This document shows positions 1-6,439 of a stretch of 16,515 nucleotides of DNA, in pieces. Under the pieces are notes generated by a model. It saw nothing but the letters and a program-made list of their open reading frames with translations. It ran no database searches and was not told where the DNA came from. How positions within the stretch are numbered: position 1 is the stretch's first letter; each line of letters starts with the position of its first letter. Source of the DNA: an uncultured Collinsella sp. (GTDB lineage: Bacteria; Actinomycetota; Coriobacteriia; Coriobacteriales; Coriobacteriaceae); the NCBI GenBank assembly GCA_902478885.1, contig CABSMS010000047.1, forward strand, positions 1 to 16,515, read 5' to 3'. The translations under genes and the position numbers were made by a program.

Positions 1-45
1 ACACAAGGCTATTCGTCGGCAGCGTCAGATGTGTATAAGAGACAG
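1..45 (+). other. Illumina Nextera library adapter (artefact)
   Basis: Positions 13-45 match the Nextera read-1 transposon adapter exactly, ending with the 19-base mosaic end AGATGTGTATAAGAGACAG at 27-45. Positions 5-12 (AAGGCTAT) lie exactly where the i5 index sits, and I recall this 8-mer as Nextera XT index S520. Positions 1-4 (ACAC) are the tail of the P5 primer. This is untrimmed library sequence assembled into a contig end. Genomic sequence begins at 46, and nothing biological should be read into 1-45. Confidence 0.97.
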
Positions 46-63
46 GTTTAAGAAATAGCGAAC

Positions 64-95
64 AGGCCCCGAGTTCCCTGTGGAGCTAGGGGCCT
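64..95 (-). terminator. terminator-like hairpin after the COG2509 dehydrogenase
   Basis: AGGCCCC (64-70) pairs with GGGGCCT (89-95). After one G/A mismatch, AGTTCC (72-77) pairs with GGAGCT (82-87) with one G-U pair, leaving a 4-base loop. The hairpin lies about 30 bases past the stop codon of the minus-strand gene at 124-1764. The T-tract is weak on both strands: TATTTCTT on the minus side after a short gap, and TCTTTT on the plus side. It may therefore act in both directions or serve mainly as a 3' end stabiliser. What lies beyond is lost at the contig edge. Confidence 0.65.
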
Positions 96-123
96 ATGTC
101 TTTTGCGCGCTGGAATTCGTGCG

Positions 124-1764
124 TTAGAGGTCTGCGATCAGGGCTTCGGCACAACGGATGCCGTCGGTGGCCGCACTCATGATGCCGCCGGCATATCCAG
201 CTCCCTCACCACAAGGGTAGAGACCCGGGGTCGACACGGCATGGCACGTTCGGTCTCGGGTGACAGTGACCGGTGAGCTCGAACGAGTCTCCACGCCGGT
301 AAGAACGGCATCGGGACGGTCGTAGCCTCGTAGCTTTTTTCCGAGTAGGGGAAGTCCCAGGCGGAGCGACTCGACGATATGTTGCGGCAGGGCTTCGTCA
401 ATTGCCGTCCAGGTCACACCGAGCGGATAGGTGGGCTTTACCTTTCCGGGCGCCTTGCTGGCGCGTCCTGCGAGGAAATCTCCGACGAGTTGTGCCGGTG
501 CGTTCCAGTTGGAACCGCCCAGGCGATAGGCGGTCGCCTCGCAGGCACGCTGGAGCTCGATGCCGGCGAGCGGGTCATCGTTGGGAAGGTCCTCAGGCGT
601 GACGTTAACGAGCAGGGCGGCATTTGCGTTGCGTCCGTCGCGGGCATTGAGACTGGCCCCGTTGACGCACAAGTGACCCTGCTCGGAAGAGGCGGCGACA
701 ACCTGTCCGCCGGGGCACATGCAAAACGAGAACACGCTGCGGCCGTTGGGAAGATGGGCGACGAGCTTGTAGGGGGCTGCTCCGAGGGCAGGATGTCCCG
801 CCAAGGCTCCATATTGGGCTCGGTCGATGTCGCGCTGCGGATGCTCGATGCGAACGCCCATGGCAAAGGTCTTTTGTGCGAGGGCCACGTTGTGGTCCTT
901 AAGGAGCTCAAAAATATCGCGAGCAGAATGCCCGCAGGCGAGGATGAGGTGCCTTGTCTCGATTGGCTCGTAAGCGGCGTCTTGGGACGATTGGACATCA
1001 ATACCGGTGATGGCGCCAGACGCGTCGGTGCGAATGTCGACGAGCTTCGTTCGATAACGGACGACACCTCCGAGCTGCTCGATGCGCTGGGATATAGCGG
1101 TGACAACCTTGGGAAGGATGTCGGAGCCAATGTGCGGCTTGGCATCCCACAGAATATCGCGGGGCGCACCCGCCTCGACGAAGGTTTCGAGGATAAGGCG
1201 ATGGACGGGATTTTTTGTTCCCGTATTGAGCTTGCCGTCCGAGAAGGTCCCTGCGCCGCCCAGACCAAACTGAATATTGCTCTCGGGGTCGAGGATGCGC
1301 TCCTTTAGAAAGAGGTCGATCGCCTGCGAGCGGCGAAATGCCGGGTCGCCGCGCTCGATAAGCAAGGGCTTAAGACCTGCTTCGGCGAGCGTGAGCGCAG
1401 CGAAAAGGCCGGCGCATCCGGCGCCGACAACGACGGGGCGTTCTTGAGGCGCGTCGGAGACGGGGGAGGGGAATGAAGGCTTATCGTCTTCTATCGTGCG
1501 TACGCGCGAGCGGTCACGCTCGGCAACGCTGTCGACCGCTTCTCGCTCGAGGTGGAGACTAGTCAGCTCAACACGAAAGCTCAGGATAAAATGGACGTCT
1601 CGTTTTTTGCGAGCGTCGATTGACTTGCGGTGGAGCTCGATGGACTTGATCTCGGAGTCCTTGCAACGTAGGGCGCGCTTGGCGACTCGCTTGCCAACAA
1701 TGAGGCAGGCATTTTCATCGCCGGCTTCATCGAGCGACGCGTTGACTTGGGTGATTTCGATCAT
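124..1764 (-). CDS. FAD-dependent dehydrogenase, COG2509 type
   Basis: This is a predicted cytoplasmic flavoprotein of 546 residues. An N-terminal domain of about 105 residues, rich in charged residues, precedes a Rossmann FAD-binding motif, VVVGAGCAGLFAALTLAEAG (about 111-130), and an acidic residue in LLIERG at the end of the second strand. The segment FGLGGAGTFSDGKLNTG (about 168) and the C-terminal GLYPCGEGAGYAGGIMSAA (FAD-contacting) are characteristic of the COG2509 'uncharacterised FAD-dependent dehydrogenase' family; no substrate is established for the family. The frame is open upstream to 1887, but the ATG at 1764 is chosen because AAGGAG lies 7 bases before it and the upstream extension overlaps the neighbouring gene. 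It is the last gene of a minus-strand cluster, separated from the preceding flavoprotein gene by a hairpin. The family call is good; the reaction is unknown. Confidence 0.9.
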   Translation of the reverse strand: MIEITQVNASLDEAGDENACLIVGKRVAKRALRCKDSEIKSIELHRKSIDARKKRDVHFILSFRVELTSLHLEREAVDSVAERDRSRVRTIEDDKPSFPSPVSDAPQERPVVVGAGCAGLFAALTLAEAGLKPLLIERGDPAFRRSQAIDLFLKERILDPESNIQFGLGGAGTFSDGKLNTGTKNPVHRLILETFVEAGAPRDILWDAKPHIGSDILPKVVTAISQRIEQLGGVVRYRTKLVDIRTDASGAITGIDVQSSQDAAYEPIETRHLILACGHSARDIFELLKDHNVALAQKTFAMGVRIEHPQRDIDRAQYGALAGHPALGAAPYKLVAHLPNGRSVFSFCMCPGGQVVAASSEQGHLCVNGASLNARDGRNANAALLVNVTPEDLPNDDPLAGIELQRACEATAYRLGGSNWNAPAQLVGDFLAGRASKAPGKVKPTYPLGVTWTAIDEALPQHIVESLRLGLPLLGKKLRGYDRPDAVLTGVETRSSSPVTVTRDRTCHAVSTPGLYPCGEGAGYAGGIMSAATDGIRCAEALIADL

Positions 1765-1790
1765 CGAGGTCTCCTTAGAGGCAAGAAAGA

Positions 1791-1814
1791 GGCCGTCCGG
1801 TATCCCAGACGGCC
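1791..1814 (-). terminator. intrinsic terminator between two flavoprotein genes
   Basis: GGCCGTC (1791-1797) pairs with GACGGCC (1808-1814). Two further GG/CC pairs lie inside, after a C/A mismatch. On the minus strand the stem is followed by TCTTTCTT and starts about 30 bases after the stop of the gene at 1845-3116, as expected for its terminator. On the plus strand a GTTTTT run follows 7 bases later, so it could also act in reverse. The downstream gene's RBS lies immediately beyond, so read-through or a promoter of its own is needed for that gene. Confidence 0.75.
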
Positions 1815-1844
1815 CGAATGCGTTTTTGATTATAGACTGCGCGG

Positions 1845-3116
1845 CTACAAGCTGCTTGCAGCGCGAATGCCCGAGAGCCAGGCCCACGCAAGGTTAAAGC
1901 CTCCGCAATCGGCGTCGATGTCGAGCGCTTCGCCGCAGACGTAAAGCGGGGCGTCGACAGCGCTGCGCGCGCGTAGGCTGGGTGTTGAGATGCTCTCGAC
2001 AGATACGCCACCACGCATGACCTGCGCCGAGCGCTCCTCGGCTGTTCCCTCGACGAGCAACTTAAAGTGCTTGAGGATCGAGACCAGGTGGATGACATCG
2101 TTGGAGCCTGGATGGCACTGCTCGAACGCCGTGCAGACGACGCGGGAGAGTTGCGGGGCGAGCATGCCGTCGAGCCAACGGGGATCGCGGGGCGAAAAGC
2201 CGCCGAGCAGCTCAACGCGCCGGTTGAGCATATCGAGCAGCTCGTCTTTGGAGAGGTCGGGGAAAACGTCGAGCAGGATCGTATCGCCGCGCTGGATACG
2301 ACGGGAGAGGTTGAAGACAGCGACGCCCGAGATGCCGAAGGTTCGAAACAGTACTTCACCGTCTTCGTGCCAGAGCTCACTATGGTTACGGGTGAGCGTC
2401 AAGCGGGCGCGGACGCGCAGACCATCCAAGGTCTTGAGGGCCGTCTGGTCGCCAACGACCGATGCCGACACGGGGCAGAGGACGGGGCGCTGCGAAGTGA
2501 GGGGGAGGCTAAACGTATCGGCGATACCGGTGGGGTTGCCGCCCGTGGCGATAATTACGGCATGCGCCTGCAGGGCCTCGTTCTTGCGAGGGACATCGGC
2601 GAGTGCCTTCCGAAGCGAGCGGAGCTCCGATTTTCGGTCGTCGTGCTTTTTTGCCTTGAGCGCCCGCGCTGGACGGTCTATTTGGAGTGCCCAGCCTTCG
2701 GAAACTTTGTGCGCCGAGGCAACGTTGGCTCCGCAGATTAAGGTGATACCTAGGCGGTCGCAAACGTTGAGAAGCGCGTCGCGCACCGATTCGGCGCGAA
2801 GGGAGCGTGGGTACAGTCGACCTTCCTCGGAGGTCGTCATGATGCCCAGCGAGGAGAAGAAACCCATAAGCTCTTGTTCGGGCTGGGGGCCCATGACGGA
2901 TTCGATGAATGCGGGGTGGTTATACCGCTGAGGATCAATCGATTCGTTGGAGAGGTTGCAGCGGCCGTTACCGGTCGCAAGAAGCTTAAGGCCGCAGGCG
3001 ACATCGCGCTCAACGATGCAGACGCTTTTGCCAGCACGTGCGGCCGTAATGGCGGCGGCGAGGCCTGAAGCCCCGCCGCCGATTACCAGGACGTCATAGA
3101 AGGCGCTCGTGTTCAC
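1845..3116 (-). CDS. HI0933/YhiN-family NAD(P)/FAD-dependent oxidoreductase
   Basis: This 423-residue predicted cytoplasmic flavoprotein has the length usual for the HI0933 (COG2081) family. It begins with a dinucleotide-binding fold, DVLVIGGGASGLAAAITAAR (8-27), ending in IVERD. GLKLLATGNGRCNLSN (42-57) is the signature of this family, and the C-terminus has the FAD-contacting LYVCGEALDIDADCGGFN. Family members include BaiN, which acts on bile-acid intermediates in Clostridium scindens, but most have no proven substrate, so bile-acid activity is not claimed here. The start is a GTG directly after the TAA of the upstream mrp gene (TAA-GTG, no gap), with GAGG five bases before it inside the mrp end. 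Translational coupling with mrp is therefore likely, and the flavoprotein is probably co-transcribed with it. Confidence 0.9.
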   Translation of the reverse strand: MNTSAFYDVLVIGGGASGLAAAITAARAGKSVCIVERDVACGLKLLATGNGRCNLSNESIDPQRYNHPAFIESVMGPQPEQELMGFFSSLGIMTTSEEGRLYPRSLRAESVRDALLNVCDRLGITLICGANVASAHKVSEGWALQIDRPARALKAKKHDDRKSELRSLRKALADVPRKNEALQAHAVIIATGGNPTGIADTFSLPLTSQRPVLCPVSASVVGDQTALKTLDGLRVRARLTLTRNHSELWHEDGEVLFRTFGISGVAVFNLSRRIQRGDTILLDVFPDLSKDELLDMLNRRVELLGGFSPRDPRWLDGMLAPQLSRVVCTAFEQCHPGSNDVIHLVSILKHFKLLVEGTAEERSAQVMRGGVSVESISTPSLRARSAVDAPLYVCGEALDIDADCGGFNLAWAWLSGIRAASSL

Positions 3117-3947
3117 TTAGGCCTCGTCGGTCTCGTGCGGGGCAATGGCCTCGACGGCAGAGACTGCCTTGGGCAACATGCCATCGGGCAGCGCGGTCTC
3201 GACCTCGCCCTTATCGCAGGCCTCGGCGAGTGCCGGATTGATGGGAAGCTGGCCCAAGATGTCGAGGTTATAGCGCTCTGCGACCTCGGGGAGCTTGCTC
3301 TTGCCAAAGACCTCGATCTTCTTGCCGCAGTCGGGGCACTCAATATAGCTCATGTTTTCGACGATGCCCAGAATGGGGACGTTCATCTTCTCGGCCATGT
3401 TGACCGCCTTGGCGACGATCATCGAGACCAGATCCTGCGGGCTCGTGACGATGACGATGCCGTCGACGGGCAGCGACTGGAAGACGGTGAGCGCGACGTC
3501 GCCTGTTCCCGGAGGCATGTCGACCAGCAGGTAGTCGATGGGGCCCCACGAGGTCTCGCTCCAGAACTGCCTAATGGCGCCTGCGATGACCGGACCGCGC
3601 CAAAGGACGGGGTCGGTCTCGTTTTGGAGCAGCAGGTTGGAGCTCATGACCTTGACGCCGTGCTCGGAGATTTCGGGCAGCATAAGGTTGCCAAGGGCAT
3701 GGACGTGGCGTCCGCTCATACCGAACATCTTGGGGATGGAGGGACCGGTGATGTCGGCATCGAGGACGCCGACCTTGTGGCCGTGACGGGCAAGCTCGGT
3801 GGCGATGGCACCGGTGACAAACGACTTGCCGACACCGCCCTTGCCGGAAAGCACGGCGATGACGCGCTTGACCTCGGACATCGTATTTTCCTCAAATTGC
3901 GACGGCGACGTTTGTCCGCCGGCGGCCTGTGCGTGCTCGCAACTCAT
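3117..3947 (-). CDS. mrp: Mrp/ApbC (NBP35) iron-sulfur cluster carrier ATPase
   Basis: This is a cytoplasmic P-loop ATPase of the MinD/Mrp class, which carries and delivers [4Fe-4S] clusters to apoproteins. In 276 residues it shows the deviant Walker A GKGGVGKS (35-42), the LDADITGPSIPKMFG switch segment (62-76), LLVDMPPGTGD (140-150), and CPDC (204-207), the CxxC that bridges the cluster between two subunits. The N-terminus has an extra Cys/His pair (MSCEH), a reduced form of the Cys-rich tails seen on many anaerobe Mrp proteins. The ATG at 3947 is preferred because AAAGGAG lies 6 bases upstream. An internal ATG at 3881 (MSEVKRV) has a weaker GAGG and would remove that tail. The gene abuts the flavoprotein downstream, and its own promoter candidate lies at 4003-4032. 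Confidence 0.93.
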   Translation of the reverse strand: MSCEHAQAAGGQTSPSQFEENTMSEVKRVIAVLSGKGGVGKSFVTGAIATELARHGHKVGVLDADITGPSIPKMFGMSGRHVHALGNLMLPEISEHGVKVMSSNLLLQNETDPVLWRGPVIAGAIRQFWSETSWGPIDYLLVDMPPGTGDVALTVFQSLPVDGIVIVTSPQDLVSMIVAKAVNMAEKMNVPILGIVENMSYIECPDCGKKIEVFGKSKLPEVAERYNLDILGQLPINPALAEACDKGEVETALPDGMLPKAVSAVEAIAPHETDEA

Positions 3948-3969
3948 GTATGACTCCTTTGTATATGTT

Positions 3970-3983
3970 GGGGCCGGGGCCCC
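3970..3983 (-). promoter_or_regulatory. GC hairpin in the mrp 5' leader
   Basis: The 14-base run GGGGCCGGGGCCCC can form GGGGC/GCCCC with a 4-base loop. It would lie in the mrp 5' untranslated region, between the candidate promoter and the AAAGGAG at 3954-3960. It could modulate translation or mRNA stability. No T-tract follows, so it is not a terminator. Confidence 0.4.
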
Positions 3984-4002
3984 GTGATGTGACACGAGCG
4001 TC

Positions 4003-4032
4003 ATTGTACCCTCGTTTGCGAGCGGGAGTCAT
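4003..4032 (-). promoter_or_regulatory. candidate sigma-70 type promoter for mrp
   Basis: On the minus strand, ATGACT (4027-4032, 4 of 6 matches to TTGACA) is followed by an 18-base spacer and TACAAT (4003-4008, 5 of 6 matches to TATAAT). The predicted start is about 50 bases before the mrp ATG. The spacer contains the inverted repeat CTCG-CAAA-CGAG, which may be chance or a repressor site. This promoter would separate mrp from the LTA-synthase-like gene upstream, after which I see no convincing terminator between 4033 and 4092. Confidence 0.5.
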
Positions 4033-4092
4033 TTGCGATGCATTTGGGCCGAGCGTGCTTGCAATACGATGGGTCCAAGCGAATGGGCGGGC

Positions 4093-6246
4093 TTACTGAA
4101 CTTTGCTGGCAAACTCGAGGTATTGCATGCGCTGCAGCTTGTCAATCGTCGAGGCGTATGGGCTGTCTTCAGATTCCAAGTCGTAGCGCAGCCCGTCGGC
4201 ACCAAGGTAGCCGGCGACATTGATGGTGGGCACATCTGACCTTGTTGCAAGCAGGGCCTTTTGATAGTCGGTGAGCGGGGCGCCGATCTTATTAAGGGTA
4301 ATGGCTGCAATCTCGTTTGCCCCGACGGTGTCGTAGACGTTGAGCTCGGTATTGCCGGCGATTTCATAGTTAGCCCAGACAAAATATGTCGACTGATAGA
4401 TACGGAAAGCGTGGCTTGCCGTATCTTCCTGAGGGTACAGCTCGTCGTTGAGAGTCGTTGCGGCGCTCGGCTGATGGTCGCCAAAAAAGACAAGGACAAC
4501 CGGTCTGCCGATATTGCGGAGCTCGTTGATAAAGTACTCGAGGTCCCGGTCGGATGCGTTGATGCAGGTGAGATAGGTGTTGAGCGCGCTATTGGCGCCC
4601 TCGCTGGCTCCCTCGACCCAATAGTTTGTCAGCTCTTCGGCGGGAACGGTGCCATAGTCGTAGCCGCCGTGATTTTGCATCGTGACGTCAAAGATGAACT
4701 GCGGGGCTTCGTCGGTTCTAAGCAGGTCGAGTATCTTGTCGTAGGTGGCGTAGTCGCATACGCCGGCATGGTAACAGGGCGCACCTTCGAAATCGCCGAT
4801 TGAAAGAAAGTCTCCAAAGCCCAGCTGCTGATAGATTTTATCTCGATGGTAGTTGACGGGGTTTTGCGGGTGCATAGCGGTAGCGGTATACCCAAGCTCC
4901 TTAAGGTCCTTTGCCAGGCTGTTGACACCATTCATCTGATATAGCTGATAGGGGATCTTGCCTAATCCGACAAAGGCCGTTGTCGCTCCGGTCAAAAATT
5001 CGAATTCGGAGTTCGCCGTTCCGCCACCGGCGACCGAAGCGAGCATGGTGCCGCGAACAAGTGTGTCGGGAAGCGAGTTGTAGAATGCGGGGCCGGTGTA
5101 CCCGGCCGCCTGGAGCTGCTCAAAGCACGAAAGGTCGCTAAAACTCTCGTTCATGACGGCAACAATCGTCGGCTTGATTTCATTGAACTGGGCAACGGCC
5201 GCCGCGCGCTGCTCGCTCGAGCCATACGTGCTGTCGTAGGTGGCGGCGAGCTCCTGCTCGATGCTCTGCGCCTCATCGGGCGTATAGTCTTCGGGCTTCT
5301 CAATGGGCAACTCGTTGACCATTTCGGTGAACGAAGTGATAAAACCCTGAGACGCATACGTGGTGATGGGCTGCCAACGGTCAAATCCAAAATTCAGCGC
5401 CTGCTCCAAGTCGATGCTGGAAAAGCCCGAGAGCCCCACAACGGTCACTAGCAGAAAAGCGCAGAGGTTGGCGGCGATTGCGGGGAAGACATGGGTGGGC
5501 GTACGGAGCTTTCTCGGTCGGATAAGCGAAAGAAGCCCCAGGGAAATCTCCAGCAGGGCTAGAGAGGTTACGATTCCGGCGGTAAAGGTAAACTCGTATC
5601 CCTCGCTCACTTCCATTGCGGTGCCAAGGGCCAAGATATCGCTTGGCAGGATGGCCTCGCCTTTAAACGTTATGACGAAGTGCTCGGCAATGCCAAGGAT
5701 GCAACAGACGACGGGCACGAGGGCCATGACGCCTCCATGACGCTGTCCCAGCAAATAAAGGGAGAGCAGAACCGTCGCGAGCAACCCGACGGAAAACCCA
5801 AATGAGTTGGCGGGAATGCGATAGAACGTTTCGTTGCAGGCAATTTCGAGTGAAACGAACGAGAGCGCTGAAACAGCGGCGATGACAAGGATGTCACGGC
5901 AAATACAGGCAACCGTTCCCGTCGCAAGATCGGTTTGGTCAATAAGTCCCGAAACCAAGGGCTCGACAAGAAGTGTGACGGCGGCAGCACCGAGCGCCGA
6001 ATAAGAAAGGACCCATAGGGAACTGTCCTCATTTACGAGCAATTGATTCGTAATCCATGCAGCTACCATGCCGAGCGGGATGAGGAGCGTCGCGCACCAA
6101 AAGACGCGGGCAATGGGCGGCTTTTCATTGTGTTTGATTGAAAAATACACGCGCACGACGACGGTGGCCACGATAAGGGCGGCGATGAATATGGGCAGAT
6201 TGGCCATGTCACTCGAAGTGATTTCAAGGGGGATATCTTCGGTCAT
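4093..6246 (-). CDS. LTA synthase-like membrane phosphoglycerol transferase (sulfatase fold)
   Basis: This 717-residue polytopic membrane protein has about eight hydrophobic segments in residues 15-275, then an extracytoplasmic sulfatase-fold domain (about 355-670). By analogy with LtaS it would move glycerol-phosphate from phosphatidylglycerol onto a cell-surface polymer. Matches to the LtaS active site are a metal-binding Glu in MNESFSDL (E367), the Thr nucleophile in GGGTANSEFEF (T410), the substrate-region H459 and R468, H526 in MQNHGG, and the metal pair D590-H591 in FGDHQPSA. The Trp equivalent to LtaS W354 appears to be Tyr466. Staphylococcal LtaS has five membrane segments, so the longer membrane domain resembles other members of the wider family, and the actual polymer is uncertain. 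ATG 6246 is chosen over earlier starts because AGAGGA lies 7 bases upstream. Confidence 0.88.
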   Translation of the reverse strand: MTEDIPLEITSSDMANLPIFIAALIVATVVVRVYFSIKHNEKPPIARVFWCATLLIPLGMVAAWITNQLLVNEDSSLWVLSYSALGAAAVTLLVEPLVSGLIDQTDLATGTVACICRDILVIAAVSALSFVSLEIACNETFYRIPANSFGFSVGLLATVLLSLYLLGQRHGGVMALVPVVCCILGIAEHFVITFKGEAILPSDILALGTAMEVSEGYEFTFTAGIVTSLALLEISLGLLSLIRPRKLRTPTHVFPAIAANLCAFLLVTVVGLSGFSSIDLEQALNFGFDRWQPITTYASQGFITSFTEMVNELPIEKPEDYTPDEAQSIEQELAATYDSTYGSSEQRAAAVAQFNEIKPTIVAVMNESFSDLSCFEQLQAAGYTGPAFYNSLPDTLVRGTMLASVAGGGTANSEFEFLTGATTAFVGLGKIPYQLYQMNGVNSLAKDLKELGYTATAMHPQNPVNYHRDKIYQQLGFGDFLSIGDFEGAPCYHAGVCDYATYDKILDLLRTDEAPQFIFDVTMQNHGGYDYGTVPAEELTNYWVEGASEGANSALNTYLTCINASDRDLEYFINELRNIGRPVVLVFFGDHQPSAATTLNDELYPQEDTASHAFRIYQSTYFVWANYEIAGNTELNVYDTVGANEIAAITLNKIGAPLTDYQKALLATRSDVPTINVAGYLGADGLRYDLESEDSPYASTIDKLQRMQYLEFASKVQ

Positions 6247-6258
6247 GGACGTTCCTCT

Positions 6259-6296
6259 GTTACAGCAAATTAAGTTCAGTATTAGATTACTGTAAC
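6259..6296 (-). promoter_or_regulatory. inverted repeat in the LTA-synthase-like leader
   Basis: GTTACAG (6259-6265) and CTGTAAC (6290-6296) form a perfect 7-bp inverted repeat around a 24-base AT-rich centre, with two more A/T pairs after one mismatch. It lies immediately upstream of the AGAGGA ribosome binding site of the minus-strand gene. It could be an operator over the promoter (TAATAC and TAATCT -10-like hexamers lie in the centre) or an mRNA hairpin next to the RBS. I could not find a convincing -35 for this gene. Confidence 0.45.
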
Positions 6297-6364
6297 CTTT
6301 CCACGACATTTCGAGAAACAAAGTGCCCGATACGCAAAGCTAAAGGTCTGCGAATCTTGTATTA

Positions 6365-6378
6365 CGAACATCTGTGCG
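6365..6378 (+). promoter_or_regulatory. candidate LexA (SOS) box upstream of uvrA
   Basis: CGAAC-ATCT-GTGCG differs by one base from the symmetrical Gram-positive LexA operator core CGAAC-N4-GTTCG. It is centred about 68 bases before the uvrA ATG. uvrA is a classical SOS gene, which raises the prior. One arm is imperfect, and no lexA gene is visible in the window. Confidence 0.45.
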
Positions 6379-6390
6379 CGTCGAGTGCGC

Positions 6391-6411
6391 TAAACTCATC
6401 GACAGTATGAT
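6391..6411 (+). promoter_or_regulatory. candidate uvrA -10 elements
   Basis: TATGAT (6406-6411) and TAAACT (6391-6396) are -10-like hexamers upstream of the uvrA RBS. Neither has a good -35 at 17 bases. A -35 for TAAACT would fall inside the LexA-like box at 6365-6378, giving simple occlusion. TATGAT would give a short leader of about 20 bases. Confidence 0.35.
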
Positions 6412-6439
6412 TCGATGCAATAGGAGGCAAGGAGCTTCC

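Noticed and set aside
27..45. Transposon end (Tn5 mosaic end) as a natural mobile element
   Set aside because: It is embedded in the complete Nextera adapter and index, so it is library-derived.
379..1308. Plus-strand open frame of 309 codons opposite the COG2509 dehydrogenase
   Set aside because: It lies wholly inside a clear minus-strand flavoprotein, with no recognisable motifs.
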